Assembly: GCF_002368195.1 (NCBI RefSeq)
Contig: NZ_AP018178.1
Span: 8,824,645 to 8,888,644 of the forward strand
Source: Calothrix sp. NIES-2100
GTDB lineage: Bacteria; Cyanobacteriota; Cyanobacteriia; Cyanobacteriales; Nostocaceae
DNA length: 64,000 nucleotides
Direction of reading: 5' to 3'
A model generated the notes under the pieces. The model was not told the DNA's origin. It saw only the letters and a list, made by a program, of their open reading frames with translations, and ran no database searches. Shown in pieces: positions 35,847-43,431 of this stretch (positions are counted from its first letter, which is position 1; every line of letters begins with the position of its first letter). The position numbers and the translations under genes were made by a program.

Positions 35847-37292
35847 TTAGCTACTAGCTACCGCCTCCGCCTCCGCCTCGTTTAGCACCAACTCTGGTTG
35901 AGGTGCTTCCTCTTCTTCTGGTAAACCGTAAATTGATCTATACAGCTTCACGTATTGCTTGGCAGATTGATACCAGCTGAAATCCTGACTCATACCGCGT
36001 TTTTGTAATTCCTGCCATTGGGGTTTGAAACGGAAACCTTCCCAGGCGCGGATCATGCAGGTGAACAAATCTAGGGGTTCATATCGGTCAAAACAATAAC
36101 CAGTACCTGCTTCATTTACAGGGTCGAAATGGGATACCGTATCAACTAACCCGCCTGTACGCCGGACAATGGGCACGGAACCGTAACGCAAAGCCATCAT
36201 TTGGCTGATACCGCAGGGTTCAAACCGACTAGGCATTAAGAAGGCATCAGTACCTGCGTAGATGCGACGAGACAAGGCATCGTTATACAGTAGATACGTT
36301 GCCATGCGTCCGGGATAACGGGATGCCAACTGCCACATTTGGGTTTCGTAGTAGCGATCGCCTGTCCCCAACAATACGAATTGCGCGTCAGTATATGCCA
36401 GGAAGCGATCGAGGATTTGAATAACTAAATCCAAGCCTTTTTGTTCGACTAACCTGGTTACCATGCCAACTAAAAAGGCATTGGAATTAACTTCTAATCC
36501 TACTTCTTCTTGTAAAGCAATTTTGTTGGCTTTACGTTTATCTAGGGTATCAGTAGTAAAGGTTTGGGCAATAAATTTGTCGTTTTCTGGGTTATAAACT
36601 TCGGTATCTATACCGTTAATAATCCCAGATAACTTACCGCTAATAAAAGACAGCAAACCTTCTATAGTTTCACCGTAAGCAGGTGTTTTAATTTGCTCGG
36701 CGTATGTGGGAGAAACTGTATTTACCCTGTCGGCAAATTGTACCGCCGCTGCCATTGTGTTGTGTCCTTGCATATACCAAGGACACCAAGTAATCTTTTC
36801 TAAATACCAACGCCAAGGCCCTTGATAAGCCAAGTTATGAATGGTAAACACACTGGTGATATCTGGATCTTGATTCATCCACACAGGAATCATTCCTGTA
36901 TGCCAATCGTGACAGTGGACAATTTCTGGCTTCCAATAATTCCAGCAAAATTCCGCTGCACCGTTGGCAAACAAAGTGAACCGCCAATCTTCATCATCTC
37001 CCGAATAAATGCGGCGGGGTAAGAAGGCGGGATGTCCAAATAAATACAAGGGAACATCAGTACCAGGGAGAACACCTTCGTAAACAGCAAAATCCTGAAA
37101 CATGGCATATCCCCGCCAGATGGGTTCTTTGGGAATCTCCATTTTGTCTGGGAGGAAGCCATAGTAGGGCAAGAATATCCGCACATCATGCCCCATTTTT
37201 CTCAAGATTTTGGGCAATGCTCCGACAACATCACCCATTCCGCCAACTTTTGCAACGGGAGCTGCCTCTGCTGCAACAAATAGAATCCGCAT
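35847..37292 (-). CDS. glgA: Glycogen synthase (ADP-glucose type)
   Basis: GlgA is a GT5 enzyme that adds glucose from ADP-glucose to glycogen. The 481 residues show the N-terminal ADP-glucose motif KVGGMGDVVGALPK (Lys15), HCHDWHTGMIPVW, FTIHNLAYQG, the C-terminal phosphate-binding segment VTRLVEQKGLDL and the catalytic EPCG in MPSRFEPCGISQMMALRYG. Cyanobacteria have two GlgA classes and I cannot decide which this is from memory. The C-terminus is a low-complexity Glu/Ala tail (EEEEAPQPELVLNEAEAEA). hemC lies upstream on the same strand with a 116-bp gap. Confidence 0.95.
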   Translation of the reverse strand: MRILFVAAEAAPVAKVGGMGDVVGALPKILRKMGHDVRIFLPYYGFLPDKMEIPKEPIWRGYAMFQDFAVYEGVLPGTDVPLYLFGHPAFLPRRIYSGDDEDWRFTLFANGAAEFCWNYWKPEIVHCHDWHTGMIPVWMNQDPDITSVFTIHNLAYQGPWRWYLEKITWCPWYMQGHNTMAAAVQFADRVNTVSPTYAEQIKTPAYGETIEGLLSFISGKLSGIINGIDTEVYNPENDKFIAQTFTTDTLDKRKANKIALQEEVGLEVNSNAFLVGMVTRLVEQKGLDLVIQILDRFLAYTDAQFVLLGTGDRYYETQMWQLASRYPGRMATYLLYNDALSRRIYAGTDAFLMPSRFEPCGISQMMALRYGSVPIVRRTGGLVDTVSHFDPVNEAGTGYCFDRYEPLDLFTCMIRAWEGFRFKPQWQELQKRGMSQDFSWYQSAKQYVKLYRSIYGLPEEEEAPQPELVLNEAEAEAVASS

Positions 37293-37408
37293 GGTATTAT
37301 GTGTTTCCCCGATTCTGCCTACACAGTGATTCAGTTTTCAGTTACTCAGTTATCACTTTTTCACTGTTCACTGATTACTTATCTAACCATATCAGGTTGC
37401 GGAGTAGC

Positions 37409-38380
37409 TTAAGAACCTCTTTGGATTTCGGTAAAGATTACATCCAAAATTGCTTGCGCGCCCTGTTGACGCAGCAGATTGGCGAGTTCTGTACCTAGCT
37501 GTTCGGCATTTTTGGCTTCTCCGGTAACGGTGTCTTTAACCAGGTTTTGCCCATCAACGCTAGCAACTATGCCTGTTAGTGTTAATTGCTCACCCTTAAT
37601 TTCAGTGTTAACACCGATAGGTACTTGACAGCCACCTTCGAGATCGCGTAAGAAAGCGCGTTCAGCTAAACAGCGATCGCGTGTTTGGGGATGTTCGATA
37701 GCTTTCAACAGAGATATCAATTCTGTATCGTCAGCACGGCATTCTATACCCAATGCACCTTGGCCTACAGCATGAAGCGAAATTTCTTTTGGTAGAATTT
37801 GGTGAACGCGATCGCTCATTCCCAACCGCTCTAACCCTGCAACTGCCAAAATCAAAGCATCATACTCACCCGCATCTAATTTAGCCATGCGTGTATTCAA
37901 ATTTCCCCGCACATCTTTAAATGTAAAATGGGGGAATTTATTACGTAACTGTGCTAATCTCCGTAGGGAAGATGTACCAATTACCGCACCTGCTGGTAAA
38001 GTATCAATTTGCAGCCCTTTATGCTTTTCGTGCAATACCAAAGCATCTGCTGGGTTTTCCCGTTCGGTAATTGCTGCTAGTGTTAACCCTTCTGGTAAAT
38101 GAGTTGGCAGATCCTTCAGGGAATGAACCGCAAAGTCAATCTCCTGATTGAGCATCCCAACTTCTAATTCCTTGGTGAATAATCCTTTATCACCAATCTT
38201 GGCTAATGCTACATCCAGGATTTTGTCGCCTTGGGTAGACATGGTATGGACTTCAAAAGCAATATCAGGATAGCTTTTTTGGAGTTGTTCTTGCACCCAG
38301 TAGGTTTGAACTAGAGCAAGTTGACTCTTACGAGAACCAATGCGGATTGTGCGTGCAGGACTGGAAACAGCTGAAGTCAT
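37409..38380 (-). CDS. hemC: Hydroxymethylbilane synthase (porphobilinogen deaminase)
   Basis: HemC joins four porphobilinogens to hydroxymethylbilane on the route to heme, chlorophyll and bilins. I chose ATG 38380 (MTSAVSSPARTIRIGSRKSQ), giving 323 residues, because the upstream in-frame extension does not look like the family. Family segments are IGSRKSQLALVQT, STQGDKILD, FAVHSLKDLPT, SSLRRLAQLR, DVRGNLNTR, AVGQGALGIECR and LEGGCQVPIG, whose Cys holds the dipyrromethane cofactor. Supply of tetrapyrroles links it loosely to the phycobiliprotein gene at the window start. Confidence 0.96.
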   Translation of the reverse strand: MTSAVSSPARTIRIGSRKSQLALVQTYWVQEQLQKSYPDIAFEVHTMSTQGDKILDVALAKIGDKGLFTKELEVGMLNQEIDFAVHSLKDLPTHLPEGLTLAAITERENPADALVLHEKHKGLQIDTLPAGAVIGTSSLRRLAQLRNKFPHFTFKDVRGNLNTRMAKLDAGEYDALILAVAGLERLGMSDRVHQILPKEISLHAVGQGALGIECRADDTELISLLKAIEHPQTRDRCLAERAFLRDLEGGCQVPIGVNTEIKGEQLTLTGIVASVDGQNLVKDTVTGEAKNAEQLGTELANLLRQQGAQAILDVIFTEIQRGS

Positions 38381-38673
38381 AAAACAAAATGTCAAACAAG
38401 GCGATAAATTCACTCTCATCTAGACTACCGCAGTGAGTGACTTACCGGATGCTAATTGCTTAATTTCGGTTAAGTTTAGTTTCGATTTTCTTTACATTTA
38501 TTTACCAAATAAAGGATGAAAAAAGGATGAAGGATGAAGGATAAAGGATGAAGTGAAAATGAGTACAAGCATTCCAATCAAAAAAATCAAGCTTTTTGCT
38601 CAATTCAACCCCCACCCCTTAATAGTTAGGTTAATTTCATCCTTCACCCTTCACCCTTGGGACTTACAAAAAA

Positions 38674-38925
38674 TAAATTACCCATATTCCGTAGTGCGAG
38701 CATCTTGCACGATGAATGAACAACAGCGAGCCAGACGCTCGCACTACACATCTTGCACGATGAATGAACAACAGCGAGCCAGACGCTCGCACTACACATC
38801 TTGCACGATGAATGAACAACAGCGAGCCAGACGCTCGCACTACACATCTTGCACGATGAATGAACAACAGCGAGCCAGACGCTCGCACTACAAATTTATT
38901 GGGTATTTAAAAAATTGGATGTCCC
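38674..38925. repeat. MITE-like element with 48-bp tandem repeat x4
   Basis: Outer ends TAAATTACCCATATTCC and AATTTATTGGGTATTTAA are imperfect inverted repeats, with inner arms GTAGTGCGAG/CTCGCACTAC. The centre holds four consecutive 48-bp units (38701, 38749, 38797, 38845), each with CATCTTGCACGATGAATGAA and the hairpin GCGAGC/GCTCGC. A single-unit relative with the same ends is at 45474-45581. Confidence 0.93.
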
Positions 38926-38928
38926 CTT

Positions 38929-39009
38929 CATCCTTCACCCTTCACCCTTCATACTTCATACTTCACCCTTCACCCTTCACCCTTCACCCTTCACCCTTCA
39001 TCCTTCAGT
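38929..39009. repeat. TTCACCC/TTCATCC heptamer array
   Basis: About eleven heptamers of the TTCACCC type abut the 3' end of the lprI-like gene. Further copies lie at 38636-38660, and complementary AGGATGAA runs at 38513-38552. The 38381-39010 stretch has no real gene; the open frames over it are repeat artefacts. Confidence 0.9.
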
Positions 39010-39010
39010 A

Positions 39011-39433
39011 TTAACGCTCTGGATTGAGGTATTCTTGTAATTGTTGAGTACGTTGTTGTGTAGTCTTTTCTAAGCAACCAAAATAAATAGTCGGTGCAAT
39101 AGTGCCTCCTTCATATTGGCTTGTTTCAAATTGACAACTGGTATCACGAAACTTAATCCATGCTTGCTGTGCAGTAATTAATTTCTGTTTTCTGGAACTA
39201 GATAAAGTTGGCAGCAGTTGTTTATAAGCTTGATTCAATTTTTTATCAGCATTTTGATAGGATATCTGCGCGCATTGATTAATTTCGGCTTGACTTTGGG
39301 CGTTATTACAGTTGAGCTTTTGGGCTAACTGTATCTTTGAGGTTTCCGGTGTTGTGCTTGCCATTGCCAAAGTACCGACAGACAAACTGCTGAGGGCGAG
39401 AATACTGAAAAAATGTAGTAAAAAACGATGCAT
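39011..39433 (-). CDS. LprI-like (DUF1311) secreted protein
   Basis: This 140-residue exported protein has a signal peptide (MHRFLLHFFSILALSSLSVG, cleavage near AMA-ST) and one DUF1311 domain. The domain has four Cys: LNCNNAQSQAEINQCA, DTSCQFE and FGCLEKTT. It also shows the hallmark LITAQQAWIKFRD. Family member LprI of Mycobacterium inhibits lysozyme; for most members the role is unproven. The stop codon lies directly against a heptamer array. Confidence 0.88.
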   Translation of the reverse strand: MHRFLLHFFSILALSSLSVGTLAMASTTPETSKIQLAQKLNCNNAQSQAEINQCAQISYQNADKKLNQAYKQLLPTLSSSRKQKLITAQQAWIKFRDTSCQFETSQYEGGTIAPTIYFGCLEKTTQQRTQQLQEYLNPER

Positions 39434-39486
39434 GATATTTAAAATTTACGTGTATGCATCAAAATAGCATAAAGCTGATGTGATCG

Positions 39487-39549
39487 CATTGTGAGTCGAT
39501 AAAATGGCATTGTCACTCGATACAATGACATTGTGAGCCGATGCGATGG
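39487..39549. repeat. 21-bp repeat array 1, 3 units
   Basis: Units at 39487, 39508 and 39529 share CATTGT, then GAGTCGAT or CACTCGAT or GAGCCGAT, then a variable six- or seven-base end. They belong to the family of the arrays at 40036 and 40506. Confidence 0.88.
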
Positions 39550-39569
39550 CATAATCATGGGGAAATATT

Positions 39570-39794
39570 ATGAATCTTGAACAAGCTGTGTTAGAGAAAT
39601 TGCGGCAGCTACCTATAGATAAGCAACAAGAATTATGAGATTTTGCAGAATTTCTGTACCAAAAAACAAATAAAAAACCTGCTTTACTCAGTGTGAGAGG
39701 TTTATGTACTGATTTAAAGGTAGATATTACAGAAGAAGATATTGCTAATGCACGCCAAGAAATGTGGGGGAATTTTCCTAGGGATATTGTTTAA
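39570..39794 (+). pseudogene. VapB-like (DUF2281) antitoxin with in-frame stop
   Basis: The frame reads MNLEQAVLEKLRQLPIDKQQ-EL, then TGA at 39636, then DFAEFLYQKTNKK and EEDIANARQEMWGNFPRDIV. With Leu in place of the stop, this is a normal DUF2281 antitoxin of 74 residues. Its TAA overlaps the ATG of the following PIN-toxin fragment (TAATG), the standard arrangement of these operons. Confidence 0.8.
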
Positions 39795-39883
39795 TGACAT
39801 CAGTATTAGCAGATACACACGCTTTACAGCAATTGTCAGGTAATTTAACCACAGATCCTTTCGTAGGGGCACGGCACCAGTAA
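39794..39883 (+). pseudogene. VapC-type PIN toxin, N-terminal stub
   Basis: MTSVLADTHA is the start of a PIN ribonuclease with its first catalytic Asp. Sequence then departs from the family (LQQLSGNLTTDPF) and the frame ends inside a palindromic element beginning at 39863. The toxin is lost, probably by internal deletion plus repeat insertion. Confidence 0.65.
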
Positions 39884-39926
39884 GATTATTGTATATACCA
39901 GAAAATTGTCGATGCCGTGCCCCTAC
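39863..39926. repeat. 64-bp palindromic element in the VapC remnant
   Basis: Perfect 14-bp terminal inverted repeats GTAGGGGCACGGCA/TGCCGTGCCCCTAC. The same core (GGCACGGCAGTGCC) is seen at 16940, 17046, 45205 and 45411. Confidence 0.88.
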
Positions 39927-40035
39927 AGGCGACGATTTATTTTCATCGGCTTTGCTTTGCTTGGCTTATATTCAATTATCCGGTTTTTCGGATTCTAGGG
40001 CAAATAAAAAAACTTAATCAACTACAGAGCGATCG

Positions 40036-40351
40036 CATTGTCACTCGATACAAATCGCAATAAAAGTCGTTTTGATCGTCGTCAAAGTCGTTTTGATCGC
40101 AATAAAAGTCGTTTTGATCGTCGTCAAAGTCGTTTTGATCGTCATCAAAGTCGTTTTGATCGCAATAAAAGTCGATCTGATCGTCATCAAAGTCGTTTTG
40201 ATCGTCATCAAAGTCGATCTGATCGTCATCAAAGTCGTTTTGATCGTCATCAAAGTCGATCTGATTGCAATCTGAGTCGATGCGATCGCAATTTCACCCG
40301 ATACAATCGCATTGTCAGCCGATACAATGGCATTGTTAGCGATGCGATCAC
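40036..40351. repeat. 21-bp repeat array 2, about 15 units
   Basis: Nearly all units have the form AAAGTCGTTTTGATCG plus five bases (TCATC, TCGTC or CAATA), with some AAAGTCGATCTGATCG variants. The ends grade into the CATTGTCACTCGATACAA type. All three plus frames are partly open; one would give SRFDRHQ heptads, but composition and flanks argue against a real protein. 39927-40035 has nothing else. Confidence 0.9.
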
Positions 40352-40373
40352 ATTGTTATAAAAGTCAGTATTT

Positions 40374-40457
40374 TGTAGGTTGGGTTGAGGCTTTGCGAAA
40401 CCCAACAAAACCGGGGATTATTGGTATTGGGTTTGACTGCGTTCAACCCAACCTACA
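40374..40457. repeat. 84-bp palindromic element
   Basis: Perfect 15-bp terminal inverted repeats TGTAGGTTGGGTTGA/TCAACCCAACCTACA. It sits between two 21-bp arrays and has typical MITE-like dimensions. Confidence 0.88.
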
Positions 40458-40505
40458 CCTTTAAATGTATTGCTGGTACTGTCTCTATTATCGTTGATGT
40501 GATCG

Positions 40506-40631
40506 CATTGTCAGTCGATGTAATTGAATTGTCACCCGATACAATTGAATTGTGACTCGATGCAATCGCATTGTCACCCGGTAGAATGGCTTTGTCAGTG
40601 GATGAGATTGCATTGTTGGTTGATGCAAGTT
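40506..40631. repeat. 21-bp repeat array 3, 6 units
   Basis: Units start at 40506, 40527, 40548, 40569, 40590 and 40611, with core TTGTCA/GTTG then CCCGAT/GTCGAT. The array ends 27 bp from the stop of the AAA-GUN4 gene. Confidence 0.88.
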
Positions 40632-40657
40632 TTTAGCCAACAAATCACACTATATTT

Positions 40658-43231
40658 TTATAGTTTACAAATCGCAACGCGAGAGAGGAGATGCCCACCA
40701 AAAGGATATCCCCCTCCTATCGCCCAGACTACCCCCCTACCCATTTCAATCTCATTTAACCCCAACCCTTCCATGCCTGTAGGAAGTGGTAATCCACCCC
40801 TCATTGAAGGGTCGTATGCGTTTTCTGTTATACGCTTCAGATACTCGTTGTATTGCACCCAGTCGGACTCTTTTTCATTATTTTTTTTGTAATTATACCA
40901 TCCGACAGCACTGACAAAGCGAAAGTAATTTTTCATATGGTTAGAATTCCAATCTCCTGGTTTAATACCCAGTCTATTTCCTGTATCTACCCAAATATTC
41001 TTTTGGACGCTGAAACCAAAATGTCCTTCTGAGTTTTGCACCCAATACTCATCAATTTGTTTAAGGACAGGACAGGAAAAATTCTCTATCTGTGGGTAAT
41101 CAAGGAAACCTTCAAGTTCTCTATTAGCAACCAAAAGCATTATTTGCAAAGTTGTTTGGTCAGCTTCTTGCCATTTTTTCGCTTTCAAAAAGTATTCCAA
41201 TTCAAGAAAAAGGTGCTGTTTTAAAGCTTCCCGAACCCTTTCCAGGTTTAAATTTTTTGGATCTTGATCTGCTAATAAATTAAAAAGTTTTCGATATACA
41301 GATTCAACAGTCTCCAGATCTACAATAAAAAATTCTGCTTTAAAAGCGCTAATTTTATTGCTTTGAAGGAGTATGAACGCTTCTTGATAAGCTTCTATTG
41401 CCTTTTGAGTATTTTTTTGTTCAATGAGTAAATTGCCTTCAACATTCAATGCAAATATTTTTGTCTGCAAGAATTCACTGTTTGATTCTCTACTTTCTCT
41501 TTTCTCCTTATTCTCTTTCCATCCCCTTAAAAAGTTCATACTCTGTTTGATAGATTCTTCTGCTGACTTCCAATCTTTTAGTTTTTGATAAGCTAATGAT
41601 TTAGAAGCGTGGAGATAAACTTGTTCAATTTGAGCGTCTTTAATTTTAATAGCTGCTTGTTTGGATATCAACTGAGCTTCTTCTGAGTTCAGGGTAAATT
41701 TTTTCGCCAATTCTCTTAGCTGTTGGGGATATGCTACATATGTGTATGTTTGTTTAAGTTTTTGTTGCGCTTCTTTGACTTCTTTTCCAGCCAGTATCAC
41801 TGCAATTGCTGCTCCCAATAAAGTCAAAACTAAAATAATAGTTCCATTACGAATTTGTTTTTTAGCTTTGCGATTAGCTTCACTAAGTAATTTATTTCTA
41901 TATTCTGCTGCTTCTCTATCCTGTCTTTCTCTTTCTAAAGCAGCTTCTTGTTCCTTAGCAGCAATCTCTTCTTGAATTTCTTGCTCTTTACTCGCTGCTA
42001 AAAACTGCCTATCTTGATAACTTAAACTCTTATCCTTAGCCCATGCTTCCGCGCCTTGTAAAGCCTTTCCCCGCAATAATCTTGATGTATCTTTTCCTCC
42101 AGAAGCCACCCAAAAGCGAAAAGTCTCTGAATATGGACGCAGATTTTTTAATTGATTATCTATCCAATTTTGATTAAAAACTTCTTGATATATGGGATTA
42201 TAAACTCTTAAATTATTTTGCTGCCTAAAAACCAATCCTGAAAGCTGTAACTCACTTTGCTCTAAAGTATCATCGGCTGTAATCTCAGATTGCTCATTCC
42301 GCAAGCGAATTTGCTGATACAGTTCTAGTAAATATCCAGCCCGTTGCTCATCGCGCAAAATTCTGGATTGAATTGTTCGTAAATGCTCAGGCTCATCTTG
42401 AGATTCCCAATTTTCAATAATCCGAGACTTCACTACCTGCTCAACAGTCCGAGGTTTGTCTTGCAGAGATTCTTCAATCATCAACTGACACAGTTTTTGC
42501 GTCAGAAATGGTTGTCCTCCTGTCCAAGATAAAATTTCCTTCATGACTACTTCAGGGTTAGGAAATCTCCCTGACATACCCCTTGCTAATGGCTCAATTT
42601 CATGCAATTGAAAACCAGTCAACGAGATAGCTTGACCAATATTAAAGGGAGTGCGTTGTTTATCCTCAATCAAATTGCTAGGTGATGCGACTCCCAACAA
42701 ACAAAAGGTGAGGCGATTATATTCAGGATTATCAACCCGCTTGTTATAACAGGCGCGAATCAAGGCAAAAAAATCATCTGTGGGAAATTTTAAGCTGAGT
42801 ACACTATCAATTTCATCAATAAAAATAACGATATCTTCTTTAACTTCAACAAGTAATATCTCTTCTAAAAACTTCCGAAATCTAGTTACTAGCGAATTTA
42901 ACTGATTAGTCTCCCACCAATCACCAAAATCTACATCTAAGTCAAAAGTTTCAATTAAATTATCAATTAAATCTGCATACCATTGTTCGGGTGGGACGTT
43001 TTGAATCCCGCCAGCGGAAAGGTCAATTGCTGCACATTGTACACCTTCTTCTCTGAGTCTTTGCATGGTGCGCACACGCAAGCTAGACTTTCCGCTTTGT
43101 CTGGAATTTAATACATAACAAAACTTTCCTGCTTTTAGTCCTGCATACAAATCACTGTCAGCTTTGCGGGTGACGTAGGTGCTGGCATTTTCTGGTAGAC
43201 TTCCAGAGAATTGATAGTGATGATTTGTCAT
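40658..43231 (-). CDS. AAA-like ATPase with membrane helix and C-terminal GUN4 domain
   Basis: An 857-residue protein. N-terminal AAA_35-type NTPase domain (about 1-375): P-loop NSRQSGKSSL (42-51), Walker B IVIFIDEID (134-142), sensor segment WTGGQPFLTQKLCQL. Glu/Lys-rich coiled coil (about 412-460), one membrane helix (about 463-482), helical TPR-like repeats (about 500-665), then a GUN4 domain (about 672-815) with KWQEADQTTLQIMLLVANRE and IDEYWVQNSEGHFGFSVQKN. GUN4 binds porphyrins in chlorophyll synthesis; as a fused domain it may be a tetrapyrrole or ligand sensor. The next gene upstream on this strand encodes a CHAT-AAA protein. The start MTNHHYQ emerges from an ACAAATG heptamer array. 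Confidence 0.88.
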   Translation of the reverse strand: MTNHHYQFSGSLPENASTYVTRKADSDLYAGLKAGKFCYVLNSRQSGKSSLRVRTMQRLREEGVQCAAIDLSAGGIQNVPPEQWYADLIDNLIETFDLDVDFGDWWETNQLNSLVTRFRKFLEEILLVEVKEDIVIFIDEIDSVLSLKFPTDDFFALIRACYNKRVDNPEYNRLTFCLLGVASPSNLIEDKQRTPFNIGQAISLTGFQLHEIEPLARGMSGRFPNPEVVMKEILSWTGGQPFLTQKLCQLMIEESLQDKPRTVEQVVKSRIIENWESQDEPEHLRTIQSRILRDEQRAGYLLELYQQIRLRNEQSEITADDTLEQSELQLSGLVFRQQNNLRVYNPIYQEVFNQNWIDNQLKNLRPYSETFRFWVASGGKDTSRLLRGKALQGAEAWAKDKSLSYQDRQFLAASKEQEIQEEIAAKEQEAALERERQDREAAEYRNKLLSEANRKAKKQIRNGTIILVLTLLGAAIAVILAGKEVKEAQQKLKQTYTYVAYPQQLRELAKKFTLNSEEAQLISKQAAIKIKDAQIEQVYLHASKSLAYQKLKDWKSAEESIKQSMNFLRGWKENKEKRESRESNSEFLQTKIFALNVEGNLLIEQKNTQKAIEAYQEAFILLQSNKISAFKAEFFIVDLETVESVYRKLFNLLADQDPKNLNLERVREALKQHLFLELEYFLKAKKWQEADQTTLQIMLLVANRELEGFLDYPQIENFSCPVLKQIDEYWVQNSEGHFGFSVQKNIWVDTGNRLGIKPGDWNSNHMKNYFRFVSAVGWYNYKKNNEKESDWVQYNEYLKRITENAYDPSMRGGLPLPTGMEGLGLNEIEMGRGVVWAIGGGYPFGGHLLSRVAICKL

Positions 43232-43256
43232 TTGTCATTTGTTATTTGTCATTTGT
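43218..43256. repeat. TCATTTG/TTATTTG heptamers over the AAA-GUN4 start
   Basis: About five heptamers in the plus sense; on the gene strand they read ACAAATGACAAATAACAA. The start ATG of the downstream gene is one of their ATGs. Confidence 0.85.
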
Positions 43257-43284
43257 TATCGGAGAGCATCCCACTTTTTTGAAT

Positions 43285-43395
43285 GTCATTGCGAATGGAG
43301 CGTTCGCGGAGCGTCCCGAAGGGAAGCGGAATGAAGCAATCGCAAAGTCTATCTACTGCGATTGCTTCGCTTCATTTCATTACGCTCGCAATGAC
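43285..43395. repeat. MITE-like palindrome with GTCATTGCG ends, copy 2
   Basis: GTCATTGCGA...CGCAATGAC ends and subterminal AAGCAATCGC/GCGATTGCTT, with an internal GTTCGCGGAGCGTCCCGAAG. It lies between the CHAT-AAA and AAA-GUN4 genes, so the two may not share an uninterrupted transcript. Confidence 0.88.
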
Positions 43396-43431
43396 AAAAT
43401 ATGTTTTTACACATTTGGAATACTCCCGATA

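Noticed and set aside
38674..38925. CRISPR array
   Set aside because: Four identical 48-bp units have no variable spacers between them, and no cas genes are present.
38553..39014. 153-aa open frame and overlapping minus-strand frames
   Set aside because: They are translations of the 48-bp tandem repeat and flanking heptamers, open on both strands because the unit is a multiple of three.
40036..40351. CRISPR array or tRNA-like repeats
   Set aside because: The 21-bp units are directly adjacent, without spacers; no tRNA cloverleaf can be drawn.
40038..40361. 107-aa SRFDRHQ heptad protein
   Set aside because: The 21-bp array is open in several frames on both strands, has no ribosome binding site, and grades into clearly non-coding arrays. 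Kept only as a finding.
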